From NCBI GenBank assembly GCA_030765065.1, contig CM060977.1:94691795-94755794 (forward strand): a stretch of 64,000 nucleotides of DNA. The letters are read 5' to 3'. Under the pieces are notes generated by a model, which worked only from the letters and a program-made list of their open reading frames with translations, was not told the origin of the DNA and searched no databases. A program made the position numbers and the translations under genes. How positions within the stretch are numbered: position 1 is the stretch's first letter; each line of letters starts with the position of its first letter. The stretch comes from Deroplatys truncata (lineage: Eukaryota > Arthropoda > Insecta > Mantodea > Mantidae). Shown one piece after another: positions 1 through 10,470 of this stretch.

Positions 1-60
1 AATTTTCTGGGAATAGTCTATGAAGTCCTCTTCATTCGGCAGGAATTGTGTATAATCTCA
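1..60 (-). repeat. Rep-A fragment, window edge
   Basis: Matches the minus-orientation centre of the Rep-A repeat (TTTTCTGGGAATAG followed by GAAGTCCTCTTCATTCGG). It is cut by the window edge on the left and by an oppositely oriented fragment on the right. Confidence 0.85.
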
Positions 61-275
61 AATTATAGACTAAAATACCAAGTTTGGCGTATATCCTACT
101 TTTCGATTTTGAGTTATGCTTATCACAGACACACAGAGATACGGACATATTTTCAAAAATGCTTTATTTGGTTTCAGGGCGCCTCAAAACATGTATTTCC
201 GGTGTCATTTCGGTATCGAATTTTTGGATGGAATGCAATACTTCCCCTACTTCCTATATATACCTAGTAGAGAAG
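61..275 (+). repeat. Rep-A right-end fragment
   Basis: Right part of Rep-A in + orientation: the AAATACCAAGTTTGG block, a short CACAGACACACAGA microsatellite relic, the CTCAAAACATGTATTTCCGG block and an eroded GTAGAGAAGG end. It sits between two minus-oriented fragments, which suggests nested insertion or rearrangement. Confidence 0.85.
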
Positions 276-560
276 GCAAAAACATTTTTAGAAAATGGTC
301 CGTTTGAATGTCTGTAAGAGCATAACTCGAAAACGAAAACTCGGATCAACACAAACTTGTTATTTTCGTTCAATATCTTCCATAGATGCGATAAGAAGAT
401 TTTCCACAAAATCCCTCCAACCAAAGATATCCTTTACATGGAAAAATTTTCTATTTCTAAAGAATGGCTCTAACGATTTTGATTAAAATACTATATATAT
501 TACAGACATTTACAATGTACATCTTGAATTTTATAGGAATAGCCTATGAATTTGAATGGG
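276..560 (-). repeat. Rep-A middle fragment
   Basis: Minus-oriented Rep-A from the microsatellite side (CATAACTCGAAAACGAAAA) through GGCTCTAACGATTTTG to ATAGCCTATGAA. The left half of the full repeat is missing, and the fragment stops about 30 bp before a long-inverted-repeat transposon. Confidence 0.8.
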
Positions 561-593
561 ATTAAAATACCACGAAATAGGATGATGAATATA

Positions 594-906
594 CAGATTG
601 AATCACCCAAAACTTGCAACGCAAATATTTCGGAAATGGAAAGTGCTATTGATGTGCGGCTTTCACAACACTGATTGATAGTCAGGGGCTCCTACATTTA
701 GCCTATAAACAGATTTTAATAATACTGAGAAAGGTAGTTTTTGAGCAAGCATACAATTTTTTAAATGGAACAATGCCTAGTTACATCAACAGATTAAAGG
801 TAGGGTAAATTAGAATGTCAGTGGTGTTTGTTGCAAGATTCTAGTGCAAGTGGTTTACGGGAAATCTTATTTTGAAGCTTTTACGCACCGACACTTGTAC
901 AACCTG
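594..906 (+). repeat. Left long terminal inverted repeat of the 594-2480 element
   Basis: About 313 bp that reappears inverted at 2156-2480. The outer 25 bp and the CTAGTGCAAGTGGTTTACG segment are the best conserved. Repeats this long exceed the 20-200 bp usual for mariner relatives. Confidence 0.85.
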
Positions 907-982
907 AGATAGCACAAACTAAAGAAAACCATAAGGGAATTACAATACTTCTGTGGATTCTTAAGCAAAGAGAACATAGCCC

Positions 983-2060
983 TTCAAAGGTTGTGTTCAA
1001 AATGACCACTGGAAGCTTCAATACACGCTTCCAGTTTGCTATGGAGAGACTGTTGCACACGTTCTAGCATTTCAGCCGAAATTTCAGAGCAGGCAGCAGT
1101 AATACGTCGTTTCATATAGTCTGGTGTAGTTGGAACATCCTTGTAGTCAGTGTCTTTCAGTCTTCCTCACAGAAAAAAGTCTAAAGGTGTCAGATCCGGT
1201 GAACGGATCGGCCAATGTACAGGTCCTCTTCGTCCAATACAACGATTTGGAAACAATCCGTCAAGACAAGGTGTAGTACTTCGTGCACTATGGGCTGAAC
1301 AGTCATGTTGGTACCACAGGTTCCTCCTAGTCTGCAAAGGAACGTCTTCTAGCATCTGTGACAGATGTTCTGTTAGGAGACTGCGATACTTGTGCAGGTT
1401 CATTATTGCTTCTATGAACAAAGGACATATAAGCTGATGGTTCACTATCCCACACCACATGTTTAAACTCCATGGACGTTGACGTTCCACCTGACGAAGC
1501 CAACGGGGATGGTCAACAGACCAATAGTGCATGTTTCAGTGGTTTACCTGGCCATGATTAGTAAATGTTGCCCCTCATCACTAAACAAGATACATGATGA
1601 ATCTGGAGTATCATGTCTTAATGTCCATGTACAAAAGTTAACACGATTCCCAAAATCGTTTCCATGCAGCTCTTGATGGAGAGAGATGTGATAGGGATGG
1701 AACCTATGTCGATAGACAATGGGCAGTACATTTGCCTGACTTATGCCACTTCCACGTGCGATTGCGCGGGTACTAATTTGCAGATCTACTGCAACGGCAG
1801 CCAAAACATTAATTTCTGCCTCTTCTCCAGCCACTTGTTTGTTTCTGTTACGTTTTGTAGGTGTTACAATATCACAGTCATGTAATTGGTTGAAGAAGTT
1901 AATAAATAATTGCCGAGATGGTTGACATCTATTGGGTTACGTTTCCGCATACACCGTACAGAAACGAACTGCATTCTTTCTACACTCTCCATACACCATG
2001 AGCATGTCAGTTTTTTCTGCATTAGTAAACCCCACCTTCCACTCACGACTTACTGCTTGA
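983..2060 (-). pseudogene. Transposase relic, DDxD type with wide spacing (DUF4817-like N-terminus)
   Basis: Decayed transposase read right to left in three frames. The N-terminal part lies near 1864-2046. A helix-turn-helix stretch with STRAIARGSGIS and FHPYHISLHQELHGNDF lies at 1544-1834, and the catalytic core at 1167-1532. The first catalytic Asp is in FSDE (about 1577-1579), the second in WYQHD, and the third in LTPLDFFL just before a stop at about 1164-1166. The C-terminal tail (SAEMLERVQQSLHSKLEACI) resumes in another frame and ends at a TGA at 983-985. Forty residues separate the second and third Asp, more than the 34 of classical mariner, which suggests a DD41D-like lineage. At least two frameshifts and one internal stop make it inactive. 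Confidence 0.85.
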
Positions 2061-2155
2061 ACTGTCACAAACTAACTGACCAGATAGTTGCAATGCAATG
2101 AATGAACAGAAAGCACAATGCAAACAAACATAATAACATCGTACCTAGCAACTAA

Positions 2156-2480
2156 ACAGGTTGAATGGGACAAACAATTGTCGGGGTGGAAATGTTTCAA
2201 AATACGATTTCTCGTAAACCACTTGCACTAGAATGTTGCAAAAAAGACCGTTGACATTCTAATTTTCCCTACCTTTATTCTGTGGACGAAGCTAGGCATT
2301 GTTTCATTTAAAAAAGTTGTATTTTTGTTCGAAAAATACACTTTCTTAGTATAATTAAAATCTGATTATAGTCTAAATGCACGAGCCCCTGACTACCAAT
2401 CAATGCTGCGAAAACTGCACATGAATAGCTCTTTCCATTTCCGAAATATTTATGGTGCAAGTTTTAGGTTATTCACCCTG
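2156..2480 (-). repeat. Right long terminal inverted repeat of the 594-2480 element
   Basis: Inverted counterpart of 594-906, ending in TTCACCCTG at 2480. It differs from the left copy by scattered substitutions and small indels, so the element is old. Confidence 0.85.
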
Positions 2481-2965
2481 CAGTATTGAATATTATATTG
2501 AAGTAATAAAATTTTAATAGTAAGCAAAGAAAAATAAGTTAAACTAAGACTAAACAAATAAGCTACACATAAGTGCAGAACTCATAAAGAAATATAATAG
2601 ATGAAATATATTCCTACAGGATACCAGTACGATTTAATGCTGGACCAAAAGAGAATATTAAATCTAGAATAAATAGTTTAGTTAAGGGTGGTAAGACTAC
2701 TTGCTTTTGGTGGCTTCCAGTAGATAGAAATTAATTAAAATATGGGTACTTTATTTATGTGTCAATAATTTTTCTTTCTTTTACTCTTACAAGTCTGTTT
2801 TGTTTTGTTTTCACCTACTTATAAGTGAAATCCGTAAAATGAGAATGCATAATTTTTTGGGGGGTAAATGTGGAATAAAGTATAAAAGTTTGCAATGCAC
2901 GTCCCGGTGTAAGAAACCGGTACCGGGACGGAGAATTTCAGATTTTTATTTATTTAATTATTTCA
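2481..2965. other. AT-rich stretch without a recognised gene
   Basis: No coding signal. One GC-rich hairpin stands out at 2900-2930: a 9-bp stem (CGTCCCGGT / ACCGGGACG) around a 13-nt loop. The rest is simple AT-rich sequence. Confidence 0.6.
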
Positions 2966-3372
2966 TTATTTGTTTATGAAGTCCTCTTCATTCGGAAGGA
3001 ATTGTTTATAATCTTGTATAATTGGTAAAGGATAGACAAAAACGTGCACAAAACAAATTTATTTCAAATTAGTTTTTTGTGGCATAAGCCATTTCCAAAA
3101 TACCGGTTATTAATGGTTCGAATTGTTCATTACTTGGTGATTCTTTTTAAGTCTTGTCAACATTCAGTTGTTTCTCGCGATGTCATGGAAACAGTATGGA
3201 AACAGCTATAGCGTCCAGTTCTTAAACATTTAACTATCGATGTTCCCTTTGTATCTATAACAGTAGTTATACAGTAGAAGTAAAAATAAGCTTTAGTAAG
3301 ACTATTGTATACCCACTAATAAGCAGAGATTAGAGAAACCTATGTGAATGTGTCACATCAGATTTTTTAAAG
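2966..3372 (-). repeat. Rep-A, left half, minus orientation
   Basis: Runs from GAAGTCCTCTTCATTCGGAA through CGTCCAGTTCTTAAACATTT and ACCCACTAATAAGC to the hairpin end GTGAATGTGTCACATCAGA. The microsatellite half is missing. Confidence 0.88.
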
Positions 3373-4104
3373 TATTGGAATAATTTAGCCTTACCAGGGT
3401 AAAATAGCCTCCCAGTGCCCTTAAAGTAAGTGTACATTGCAAAGATGCCAGTGGTTCTTCAGTGGAAGATACAGGAAGACTAGAGGGACAGCTGTACCGC
3501 AGCCTTGGGTGCCATGTGTCCCTTACCACCAGGGCTTCGCTTCCATCTCTTTCTCTCACACTGTGTTAAAGTTTCATTCAAGAGCTCGTAGGCACGTTCT
3601 GCCTCCACGCACTATTGATACGTGTATCCTGGTAACCATATGTTTGGAAATGCTATACTCGAGCTAAAGTTGCCGCAACTTGACGGTTTTCCCCTCCAGG
3701 GCCAAGGAATGCTGCTGAAAAGAAATCTTTTTGAGAGGGAGTCGGAACTTCTTACGAGCAAAATGTTGCACAATGTAGATCACATGAAAGACTGTTCCTC
3801 TTACTGGAAAATTCAGGAAAAATTCTTTCTTACTGATTTTGTGTTCCACTCCTAAGGCCAGAAAAAAATCTCTTAGAAAACTTTTTTATTCTGCTATTTA
3901 AAGAGTTGGGGTAATGGTATTCCCCTTTTTCATGGCTTACAACTTCTTTTCTATAGAATCGAAGTTACAAAATATATATCAGCTGTAGCTTGTTGGAAAA
4001 TGTGGGTCATTATAGCAACTCGACGTTCACTGCTATTCGATTTACAGCAGCATTGCCTTCATGCACTAATTCGAAATACGATTTCCTTTTACTTTCTCTA
4101 ATGT
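3373..4104. other. Unassigned sequence
   Basis: Not similar to the repeats recognised in this window. Short frames exist on both strands but show no domain, no start context and no supporting splice pattern. 3440-3620 has somewhat higher GC than the surroundings. I see no gene here. Confidence 0.4.
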
Positions 4105-4545
4105 GTAGGTACCTTCTTCGGGGATTTCTGGGGTCGTTAGGAGAATTCTGGTGGGTTTCTTTCAGTTCCCAAATTTCCTGTCCCTCAATCTCATTCCATT
4201 TATCATTTAAATCATCCTTTATCCCGTTAGGTCTGTTTGAGGATTGGACGTGTTGACGATGGCATTTCGGTGCGCCTTTCAGGGAATAAGGATGCTCTCT
4301 ATGGAACTTTATCCATCCTAAGCTTCCGGCTGGTTCCTTCGGAACGCCCCGCAGGAGCGAGGTCCCCGGTGTACCTGTCTAACTATCCAGGCATCTCAAT
4401 CTGGAAACTGTAAGGACCCTGTCATTGCTGTGCCTTCAGTCTTGGTTCACGCTGCCAGGTGTTCTCCCTCCAATTCGGAGACGCCCTCCTGTGTAAAATG
4501 ATGGGTACACTGGATCGGTGCCGGGTCCCCTCCGATAATAAGAGG
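4105..4545 (+). repeat. SINE family 1, 5'-truncated copy
   Basis: GC-rich body shared with 32560-33045 and 57107-57605. Common blocks are TGGTTTCTTTC, AATTTCCTGTCC, CATTTATC, CCCGTTAGGT, GGATGCTCTCT, CTGTCATTGCTGTG and GGATCGGTGCCG. The tRNA-like head seen in the 57-kb copy is absent or unrecognisable here. Confidence 0.75.
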
Positions 4546-4889
4546 GAAAATATGCGGCAGAAAACACAAGCCAGTAGTATAAACACCGCAGTCCAGATTG
4601 CACCAATGACAGTGGCTGTTGAAATTCCTGCCACAACACTTCGGCATCATCACTACCACTGAAGATGTCTGCCGCAGTCGCAGACGAAACGTCTGGGAAG
4701 AAGAAAGAGCCCAGTAGACCACGGTCCACAAGCCCGGATAATACTATTTAATTTCGACACCGGTCGGGAGAGCCTACGAATTTTGAAGAAAACTTTCTGA
4801 CGGTCTCGTCAAATACACTACTGTCTTTCAAGTAGAAATGTATGCCATATTGACCTGTGTATGAGAAAGCATAAGTAAGGACTATACAA
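4546..4889. other. Unassigned flank of the SINE
   Basis: Contains a moderately GC-rich stretch (4640-4740) with CAGTCGCAGACGAAACGTCT, possibly the 3' end of another retroelement, but no second copy was found in the window. Confidence 0.35.
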
Positions 4890-4970
4890 ATTTGATGTGC
4901 TACATTCACATAACTTTCCCTAACCTCCATCGTTTATTACTGGAAATACAAATTATTCTTTGCGCAGGTT
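4890..4970 (+). repeat. Rep-A left-end fragment
   Basis: Only the hairpin end is present: TTTGATGTGCTACATTCACA followed by AACTTTCCCTAAC and CATCGTTTATTA. The copy breaks off at about 4970. Confidence 0.75.
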
Positions 4971-5113
4971 ATTAACGCGATTTTTTTCTCACACTTATCA
5001 CCTTTATGATGTTCTATTGTGAACTGAAGCGGCACCGCATGTCTATTGTTTGCAGTTGAGCAACTGTCTCTTAATCAAATTTTATAAAATCCAACACACT
5101 ATGAATATGTATA

Positions 5114-5615
5114 GAGGGTGTACCATTTAAACTGAGACTGTACAATATCTCCAAAACCTAGCGTTGTAGAAAGAAAAGTCTTGAATAAGAATTGCTTGAT
5201 ATTATGGGGAGAGTAAGTGCCATTAGTCGTGTTTCATTTGGAAGATGTTGTGATGATCATTTTAGAGTCAGTTTAATTCGTTTTAATGGGGCCTATCTTT
5301 TTAATATTGTTTTCTCACTCCTCATAAAACACTAAACAACGCCGACGTAAATAACATCGAAAATTCTGAATGGCTGTGTACGAAGAGCGTAATAAATGTT
5401 TGGACCTCCATGGATGGTTCCCACACAAAATGTACGTTCCTATTTAGAAAGATTAAATTCACCATAAAATGACCAACATAACGTCCTCCAAATAAAACAC
5501 GGCTAATGACATTTACTTTCCTCGTAATATCAAGCAACTTCTATTATAGACAATTCTTTCTACAACGCTTAGTTTTAAATATATTGTACAGTCTCAACTT
5601 AAAGAGTCTACCCCG
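5114..5615. mobile_element. 502-bp MITE with ~165-bp inverted repeats
   Basis: The left arm (5114-5280) returns inverted at 5450-5615. Shared blocks are TGAGACTGTACAATAT, AGCGTTGTAGAAAGAA, TTGCTTGATATTA and the GTGTTTTATTTGGA-like stretch. The element begins GAGGGTGTACC and, complemented, ends CGGGGTAGACTC. TA lies immediately outside each end (5112-5113 and 5616-5617). There is no transposase inside, so it is a non-autonomous fold-back DNA element, probably mobilised by a Tc1/mariner enzyme. Confidence 0.8.
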
Positions 5616-5617
5616 TA

Positions 5618-6365
5618 AGCGATGTTCACAACATGAATATGTCCATACCGGTCTTCGCGAAACTTTACGTAGATTTAGGCTACTCTACTGTTCTTTGTGA
5701 ACCACATGCTAACTAAGAATCTATCTGAGAATCCAAGCGATTTAATTAGGTCATCGCGCACCAAAAATAATTTAGACCACTTTGTTGTTTCGGTGCTAAC
5801 AAACGATTTGTTACACATTGCGCTAGGCCTTACAACTTAACACGTCGAGTTGAATATAAACTATATACGCGTGGTAGAATTTACCCTTAGCGATACGTGT
5901 TCTGTATCGGATATAATGTTCAACTGCCGGGGCCTTCTGGTTTGCTCCCGTAATTCACGGTTTTGCGTTAGGGTTTTACCTAAGTGCCTGCAATGTTTAA
6001 GATGGGCGTCTAATTTTTAGAACCAATCAACGTTGAGGTTACAGTGTCTTTTAGGTTGGAACCCACGCCAACTTTCTAAACTGCAACTTTCTCCATCACT
6101 TAACCCCACTGGTGCTCATTTTAGTTCAAGGTTTCGTTTTTATTCTAAGCTACCCCATCTCCAGGCTAGGCTTTTGTCATGATTCCTCTTAAACTAACTC
6201 TCCTTTCTGAGTTTCAGCTTTTGGCCTGCTACTGAAAATCTTATGTTAAGCTACACGAATATATTTGGTACACTTTATATTAATTAATACACGTTAGACA
6301 TTGATTATAATTATCGATCTGCAACAGGTAATTAACAACTGAAATACTGCTGCATCTTTCGATAG
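5618..6365. other. Unassigned sequence
   Basis: No repeat, RNA gene or coding signal recognised. GC is slightly higher than in the flanking repeats. The stretch could be single-copy intergenic DNA. Confidence 0.4.
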
Positions 6366-6530
6366 TTTATTTTCTATTTACTTCATTATAATCGAGATAA
6401 AACTTTGCAGAAATAGTTACATTACACATTTCGTTATAGATACAAAGAGAACAGCGGTAGTCAAATGTTTAAGAACTGGACGTTATACGTAACCTTAAAT
6501 TCCATAGTTTCCAAGGCACAAGGAGAAACA
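6366..6530 (+). repeat. Rep-A, left arm of an interrupted copy
   Basis: Rep-A from the CTATTTACTTCATT block through ATTTCGTTATAGATACAAAG and GTTTAAGAACTGGACG to GAGAAACA at 6523-6530. The copy resumes at 7030 after a 499-bp insertion. Confidence 0.88.
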
Positions 6531-7029
6531 TTAAAAGGACGAAGGTCTACCGGGGGCCGAAGCCCCTCTTCTGCTCTTCAGAAGAGGCGTCATCCGAGCG
6601 ATATTCTCCTCTCATGGGTTCCCATGAGCAAATACCTGGAGTCTAAAAAGCACCTCCCCTCGCTTACGCAGAGATGAAAGTTGATACGCCACTTACGCGC
6701 GTCAGCCCAATGGAGAAAACCCTATCAGCGAAGACTACCTAAAACCTCGGTAAGGCCGACAATGCCCAGCCACCCCCTATCGGTCTTCACTCGTGATTGG
6801 TGCCTGAGAACATCTGGGCGTTTCACAACACCGCCTGGGCGGAAATCGCAGCTAGGCGTACCCAATCTCCCATGGGTTTCGGGAACCACTACCCCGACGA
6901 GTTCAACCCAATCCGAACACTCCCCTTCTGGAGGGGCTCGAATTGTTCGGCCCGGAGTACTTCTAGTGACGTCAGAAGTACGAGTACTAGTGGTCCGCAG
7001 CGCTCGCACCAAGGGGTAGGAACCATAGA
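6531..7029. mobile_element. 499-bp GC-rich insertion with 8-bp target duplication
   Basis: Interrupts a + oriented Rep-A. GAGAAACA occurs at 6523-6530 and again at 7030-7037, so the target duplication is 8 bp. The interior is far richer in GC than the host repeat and has no long frame. Part of it (about 6740-7012) is related to 38790-39030, sharing TTTCGGGAACCACT, AGTGACGTCAGAAGTAC and CGCTCGCACCAAG. I see no convincing terminal inverted repeat or poly-A tail, so the class is unresolved (hAT-like by duplication length, or a retroposon). Confidence 0.75.
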
Positions 7030-7680
7030 GAGAAACAGCTGAAAATCGACAGAAGATTAAAAGAATGATTAAGTATTGAACAATTAATAAGGGATATCTT
7101 GTAAATGGCTGATGCCATAAAAAGTTTATTCAAAATTAATTGTGCGTTTTAAGAAGATTTTGTATAGTACATTTTCATCTGACTTAACTTTTGCCAGTTA
7201 TACAAAGTTATAAAAAGCTCCTTCAGAATGAAGATAGATTTATAGGCTATTCCCAGAATATCCGAGATATACATTTTAATTATCATATAAATATCTTTAA
7301 TGTATGGTATTTTAAACAAAATCTTTAGAGGCATTTTTCAGGAAATCAAGAATGTCGAAATTTTTTCCATATAACGGATTGTTGGGTTGGGAGAATTTTA
7401 CTTCAAAATGTTTGTGTCCCATTCTTGGAAGGTACTGAACTTAAATACCAAGTTTATTATTCTTCCGATTTTCGTTTTCGTGTTATGCTGTTCACACTAA
7501 AACACACACACAACACACAGGCAGATATACCACACACATAGGGACCTATTCCAAAAATGTTTTTTTTATTTATTCAGGGAGCCTAAAGACATGTATTTTC
7601 GGTGAAATCTCGGTATAGAATTTTTGTTTTGAATGCAAAATCTTCTCTGCCTGCTTTGTAAGTGGTAAGGAAAGTAAAAA
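7030..7680 (+). repeat. Rep-A, right arm of the interrupted copy
   Basis: Continues from AACAGCTGAAAATCGACAG through GGCTATTCCCAGAA, the ACACACACAACACACAGG microsatellite relic and the GTATTTTCGGTGAAATC block, to GGAAAGTAAAAATAG. Confidence 0.9.
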
Positions 7681-7683
7681 TAG

Positions 7684-8200
7684 GCACACTACTTTCTGAT
7701 AATCAAGCAACCTTAAAGCTCTTGAAGGTAGGATAACCAAATCTAAACGGATGTGGGAATGTATGAAGGATTTAATGTGACGGACTCTGCACAGTTAATG
7801 GAGTTGGTGTGTGTGCTGGAACACACAGGAATTCATGGCAATGAAAGAGCAGATAATATAGCAAGAAAGTAGCAGAGAATCCTTTTGCACGTCCTGAATC
7901 AAGACTCGGGCTATCCTTTGGATTACTCCGCTGGGTAATCAGGAAGAAACAGTATAAGTACTGAGAGTGTTTATCAAGACATAGGCATTCAAAGATTGTT
8001 ATTAAAAAGCAGAACACAATCACTGCGTAAAATGAATGGAACTGCACTAAAAGGAATAGTTGATCTGGACACTGTCATTTGCATGGGCATGTCTACAAAA
8101 CCAGCAAACCGGTCGATCCAATATGTGGAAGATGCAGGAGAGCAAATGAAACAGTATCTCATTTGTTGTGTGACGTAAACGCTCACAACTCTTAGGGTTA
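7684..8200 (+). pseudogene. LINE relic: RNase H domain and CCHC-like end of a non-LTR retrotransposon
   Basis: Translates, with frameshifts, into the RNase H part of a LINE polyprotein. SDNQATLK (7695 onward) carries one catalytic Asp. HTGIHGNERADNIARK (about 7818-7870) carries the conserved NE-x-AD. Near 8105-8175, DPICGRCRRANETVSHLLC resembles the zinc-binding tail found after RNase H in several insect LINEs. The 5' part is absent: a Rep-A copy ends immediately upstream. It is truncated and broken, hence inactive. Confidence 0.75.
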
Positions 8201-8254
8201 AATACTTAAGAGCAGTGTTAACAGCAAACACAAAAACGAAATGTCCTATTAATA

Positions 8255-8412
8255 CCAAACTTGGTATTATGTTCAGCATCTTGCAGAAGTGTCAAAGGTT
8301 TACAAGAAAATCCCCTTATTCCAAACCACCTTCACATTGAAAAAATTTCAATTTGTTTTCTTATTTTCTGAAAAAGGCAAACGATTTTATTAAAATAGCA
8401 TATGTTTAAGGC
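8255..8412 (-). repeat. Rep-A fragment
   Basis: Minus-oriented middle portion: ACCAAACTTGGTATTATG, TTCAGCATCTTGCAGA, TTATTTTCTGAAAAAGGC and an eroded AACGATTTTATTAAAATA block. Confidence 0.8.
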
Positions 8413-8564
8413 AATAATGTACAGGCTAAGGCAAAATAAATGAGCAACGGCACAGAGAGGGAGTTCAATTCGGAAAACGTCGTAAGTATTCGCTGACGGA
8501 ACACAATGCCATTATGCGTTCATTTCAAAGCTATGCGATAAGTAGGAAAATTTTTAATTTGGTT

Positions 8565-8640
8565 GTATGCATGGTAGCTGAGCGGTAGATTGCACGTGTC
8601 TCGTAATTGGATTAATGTGGGTTCGAATCCTTGGCGTAAA
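8565..8640 (+). repeat. tRNA-like relic (SINE head or tRNA pseudogene)
   Basis: Contains a pol III A-box-like TAGCTGAGCGGTA (8575-8587) and a perfect B box GGTTCGAATCC (8620-8630) at tRNA spacing. The T stem does not pair well after the loop and no acceptor stem can be drawn, so it is not a functional tRNA gene. An AT-rich tail follows, as in SINEs. Confidence 0.55.
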
Positions 8641-8789
8641 TTTTTTATTATTTGAATTTTAATTGTTTAAATATGCCGTATGTTTTTCATGCATATGATA
8701 TCTACTAATTTTAAGAAATTCATACATAAAAACACAAACAATTTACTCTTTTCGTTTTCAAAATAAATACAATACTAGTAAGAATTGTA

Positions 8790-9025
8790 AAGTGCGTTTC
8801 ATACTGTTTCCATACAGTTGTATGAAAACATTATGGAATTTTAGGACCAACGTACAGCGTCCAGTTCTTAAACATTTGACTATAGCTATTTTAGAAAGGT
8901 TTATTTGGATTAAATGTAGTAGATAGAAAAATAAGATTTAGTAAGAATAATTTGTATACCCACTAATAAAGATAGAGAGTAGAGAAAATCGTGTGAATAT
9001 ATTACATCAAGTTTTTCATTTAGGA
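8790..9025 (-). repeat. Rep-A left half, minus orientation
   Basis: From TACTGTTTCCATAC through GCGTCCAGTTCTTAAACATT and ACCCACTAATAAAG to GTAGAGAAAATCGTG and ATATTACATCAAG. About 50 bp is deleted around the ATAACGAAATGTGTAATG block. Confidence 0.85.
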
Positions 9026-9344
9026 CTATGATATTTACGTATTTCTTATTTAGTTTGAAAACAAAAAGAAGAGTGTTTCAGTTTTTATGTGTGAGCATTA
9101 AATCAAATAAGCCTTAGTAATTCGAAATTATATTATAGTATGCGTAATAAACCTTGCGTTTTTCTAAAAAAAAAACAACAAAACATTATGCTCGGAATAC
9201 GAACTCGTAGGACTCATTACTACGTACCGGTATGAAAGGTGACAATATAACTAAGCTGAACGCACGCATTCCAAGACACCATTGTGAACCGGCCAAGGAA
9301 ACGATTTGGACTTAAGACAAATATACGCTTCGAGAGTCTTGGGG

Positions 9345-9564
9345 TGTACATCTTGAGTTTCCTGGGAATAGATTGTGTACTTCTGTTCATTCGGAATGGA
9401 TTTTGTATAATCTAGTATAACTGGTAAACGTTAAACGATAGGCGAAAACGTACTTCACAAAAAAAGTCTCTTTGAAGCACTTTGAAGTTTATTTCAAATA
9501 TTTTATTTTGTGGTATAAGCCATTTGCGAGATATCCGTTATTAATGGTTCAAATTGTTCAATAT
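9345..9564 (-). repeat. Rep-A, left flank of the solo LTR
   Basis: Minus-oriented Rep-A from CTTGAGTTTCCTGGGAATAG to GGTTCAAATTGTTCAATAT. It is interrupted by the LTR exactly after ATAT (9561-9564). Confidence 0.9.
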
Positions 9565-10470
9565 TGAGGCAGTATTTTTAACATTTAAAAATTTTAATCA
9601 AATTATATAAATATAAATTTGAATAACAGCCCACCTTGAAGCAATATGAGTATGTAATAATTTGTAAAATGTATGTAACAGTCATTGTGTATGTTTATAT
9701 TATTGTATCCATGTTTAGTAATGTTATGTGAATATATTACGTAATTTAATAATGTAGAAGCTGTGAGAATAATAAGTTAAAAGTTGCTAACAATGAGGTA
9801 ACCTTGAGGCAATAATGAGTTTGAGAGTTTAAATGTTACTTGTGACTCTTGGAAGCAATAATGTAATTTTGAGACAGTTTAAAAATAGCCAATCAACAAC
9901 CAGAAAAAGCTTTAGTTAAATGCAGGTATTCTATTGGAGTAGGATTAGCCAATCATAAACTGAAAAGGAGAAAGGTTTACAAATTTAAGAGTTCAGTTGC
10001 CTGCAGACAGTGATTGTAACCGGATGCGTGATGCGTCCTCGAGAAATTTTATACGTTTTCGTGTGAGACGAAAAATAGTTTACGTATTAAAGTGCAAGTA
10101 TTAAATAAAAGAATCTCACAGCTCTTGATATCAGTGAAGCGCTATTTAATTTGTGTCAAGGATTAATAAAAAGGAGTAAATTAAAACTAAAAATTTGCGT
10201 AAGCTTACATTCTTGTCGTACCAAAACCCTGCCAAGATATCCATGTCTCTAAAATAATACTGACGCAGCCGAGGTAAACATAAATATTAAGTATTTAAAG
10301 AAACAGCTTATATACAAAGTTAATTCTTTTTTAAACTTGGGGCAAAGGCCACCTGAAGGTACATTTGGGGCGAAGTGTACGGAAACTGTTTACTATACGT
10401 GCGGTTGCAACTACTACAAGTTCGGCTCCCCAAAAGTTGAAATATAAACAACTCGTACAACAAACAAACA
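9565..10470 (+). mobile_element. Solo LTR, 906 bp, with 4-bp target duplication
   Basis: Starts TGAGGCAGT and ends AAACAAACA, the TG...CA form of retroviral-type LTRs. ATAT flanks both sides (9561-9564 and 10471-10474). Joining the flanks restores the Rep-A sequence, so it is a true insertion into Rep-A. Inside are two AGCCAATC motifs (CCAAT boxes, near 9889 and 9949) and an AATAAA polyadenylation signal (10104-10109). No coding sequence or second LTR is attached. A 4-bp duplication fits Ty3/gypsy-type integrases, but the family is not proven. Confidence 0.78.
10341..10400 (+). repeat. Tandem GGGGC(A/G)AAGG motif near the LTR 3' end
   Basis: Two imperfect direct repeats, CTTGGGGCAAAGGCCACC and TTGGGGCGAAG, about 30 bp apart. 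Both also occur in the LTR copies at 58700 and 59880, where each is followed by CCGGAAA-like sequence. The function is unknown. Confidence 0.5.

Larger units (their letters stand above)
594..2480 (-). mobile_element. IS630/Tc1/mariner element with >300-bp terminal inverted repeats
   Basis: The ends 594-906 and 2156-2480 are inverted copies of each other, diverged but alignable throughout. Shared landmarks are ATATTTCGGAAATGGAAAG, TAGTCAGGGGCTC, AACAATGCCTAG and CTAGTGCAAGTGGTTTACG. The outermost bases are CAGATTGAATCACC on the left and, complemented, CAGGGTGAATAACC on the right. TA precedes the left end, but the right flank is CA, so the TA target duplication is not intact. The interior holds one transposase relic on the minus strand. 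At about 1.89 kb the length suits a complete, dead element. Confidence 0.85.

Noticed and set aside
8565..8640. Functional tRNA gene
   Set aside because: A and B boxes are present but no cloverleaf can be drawn; the T and acceptor stems do not pair.
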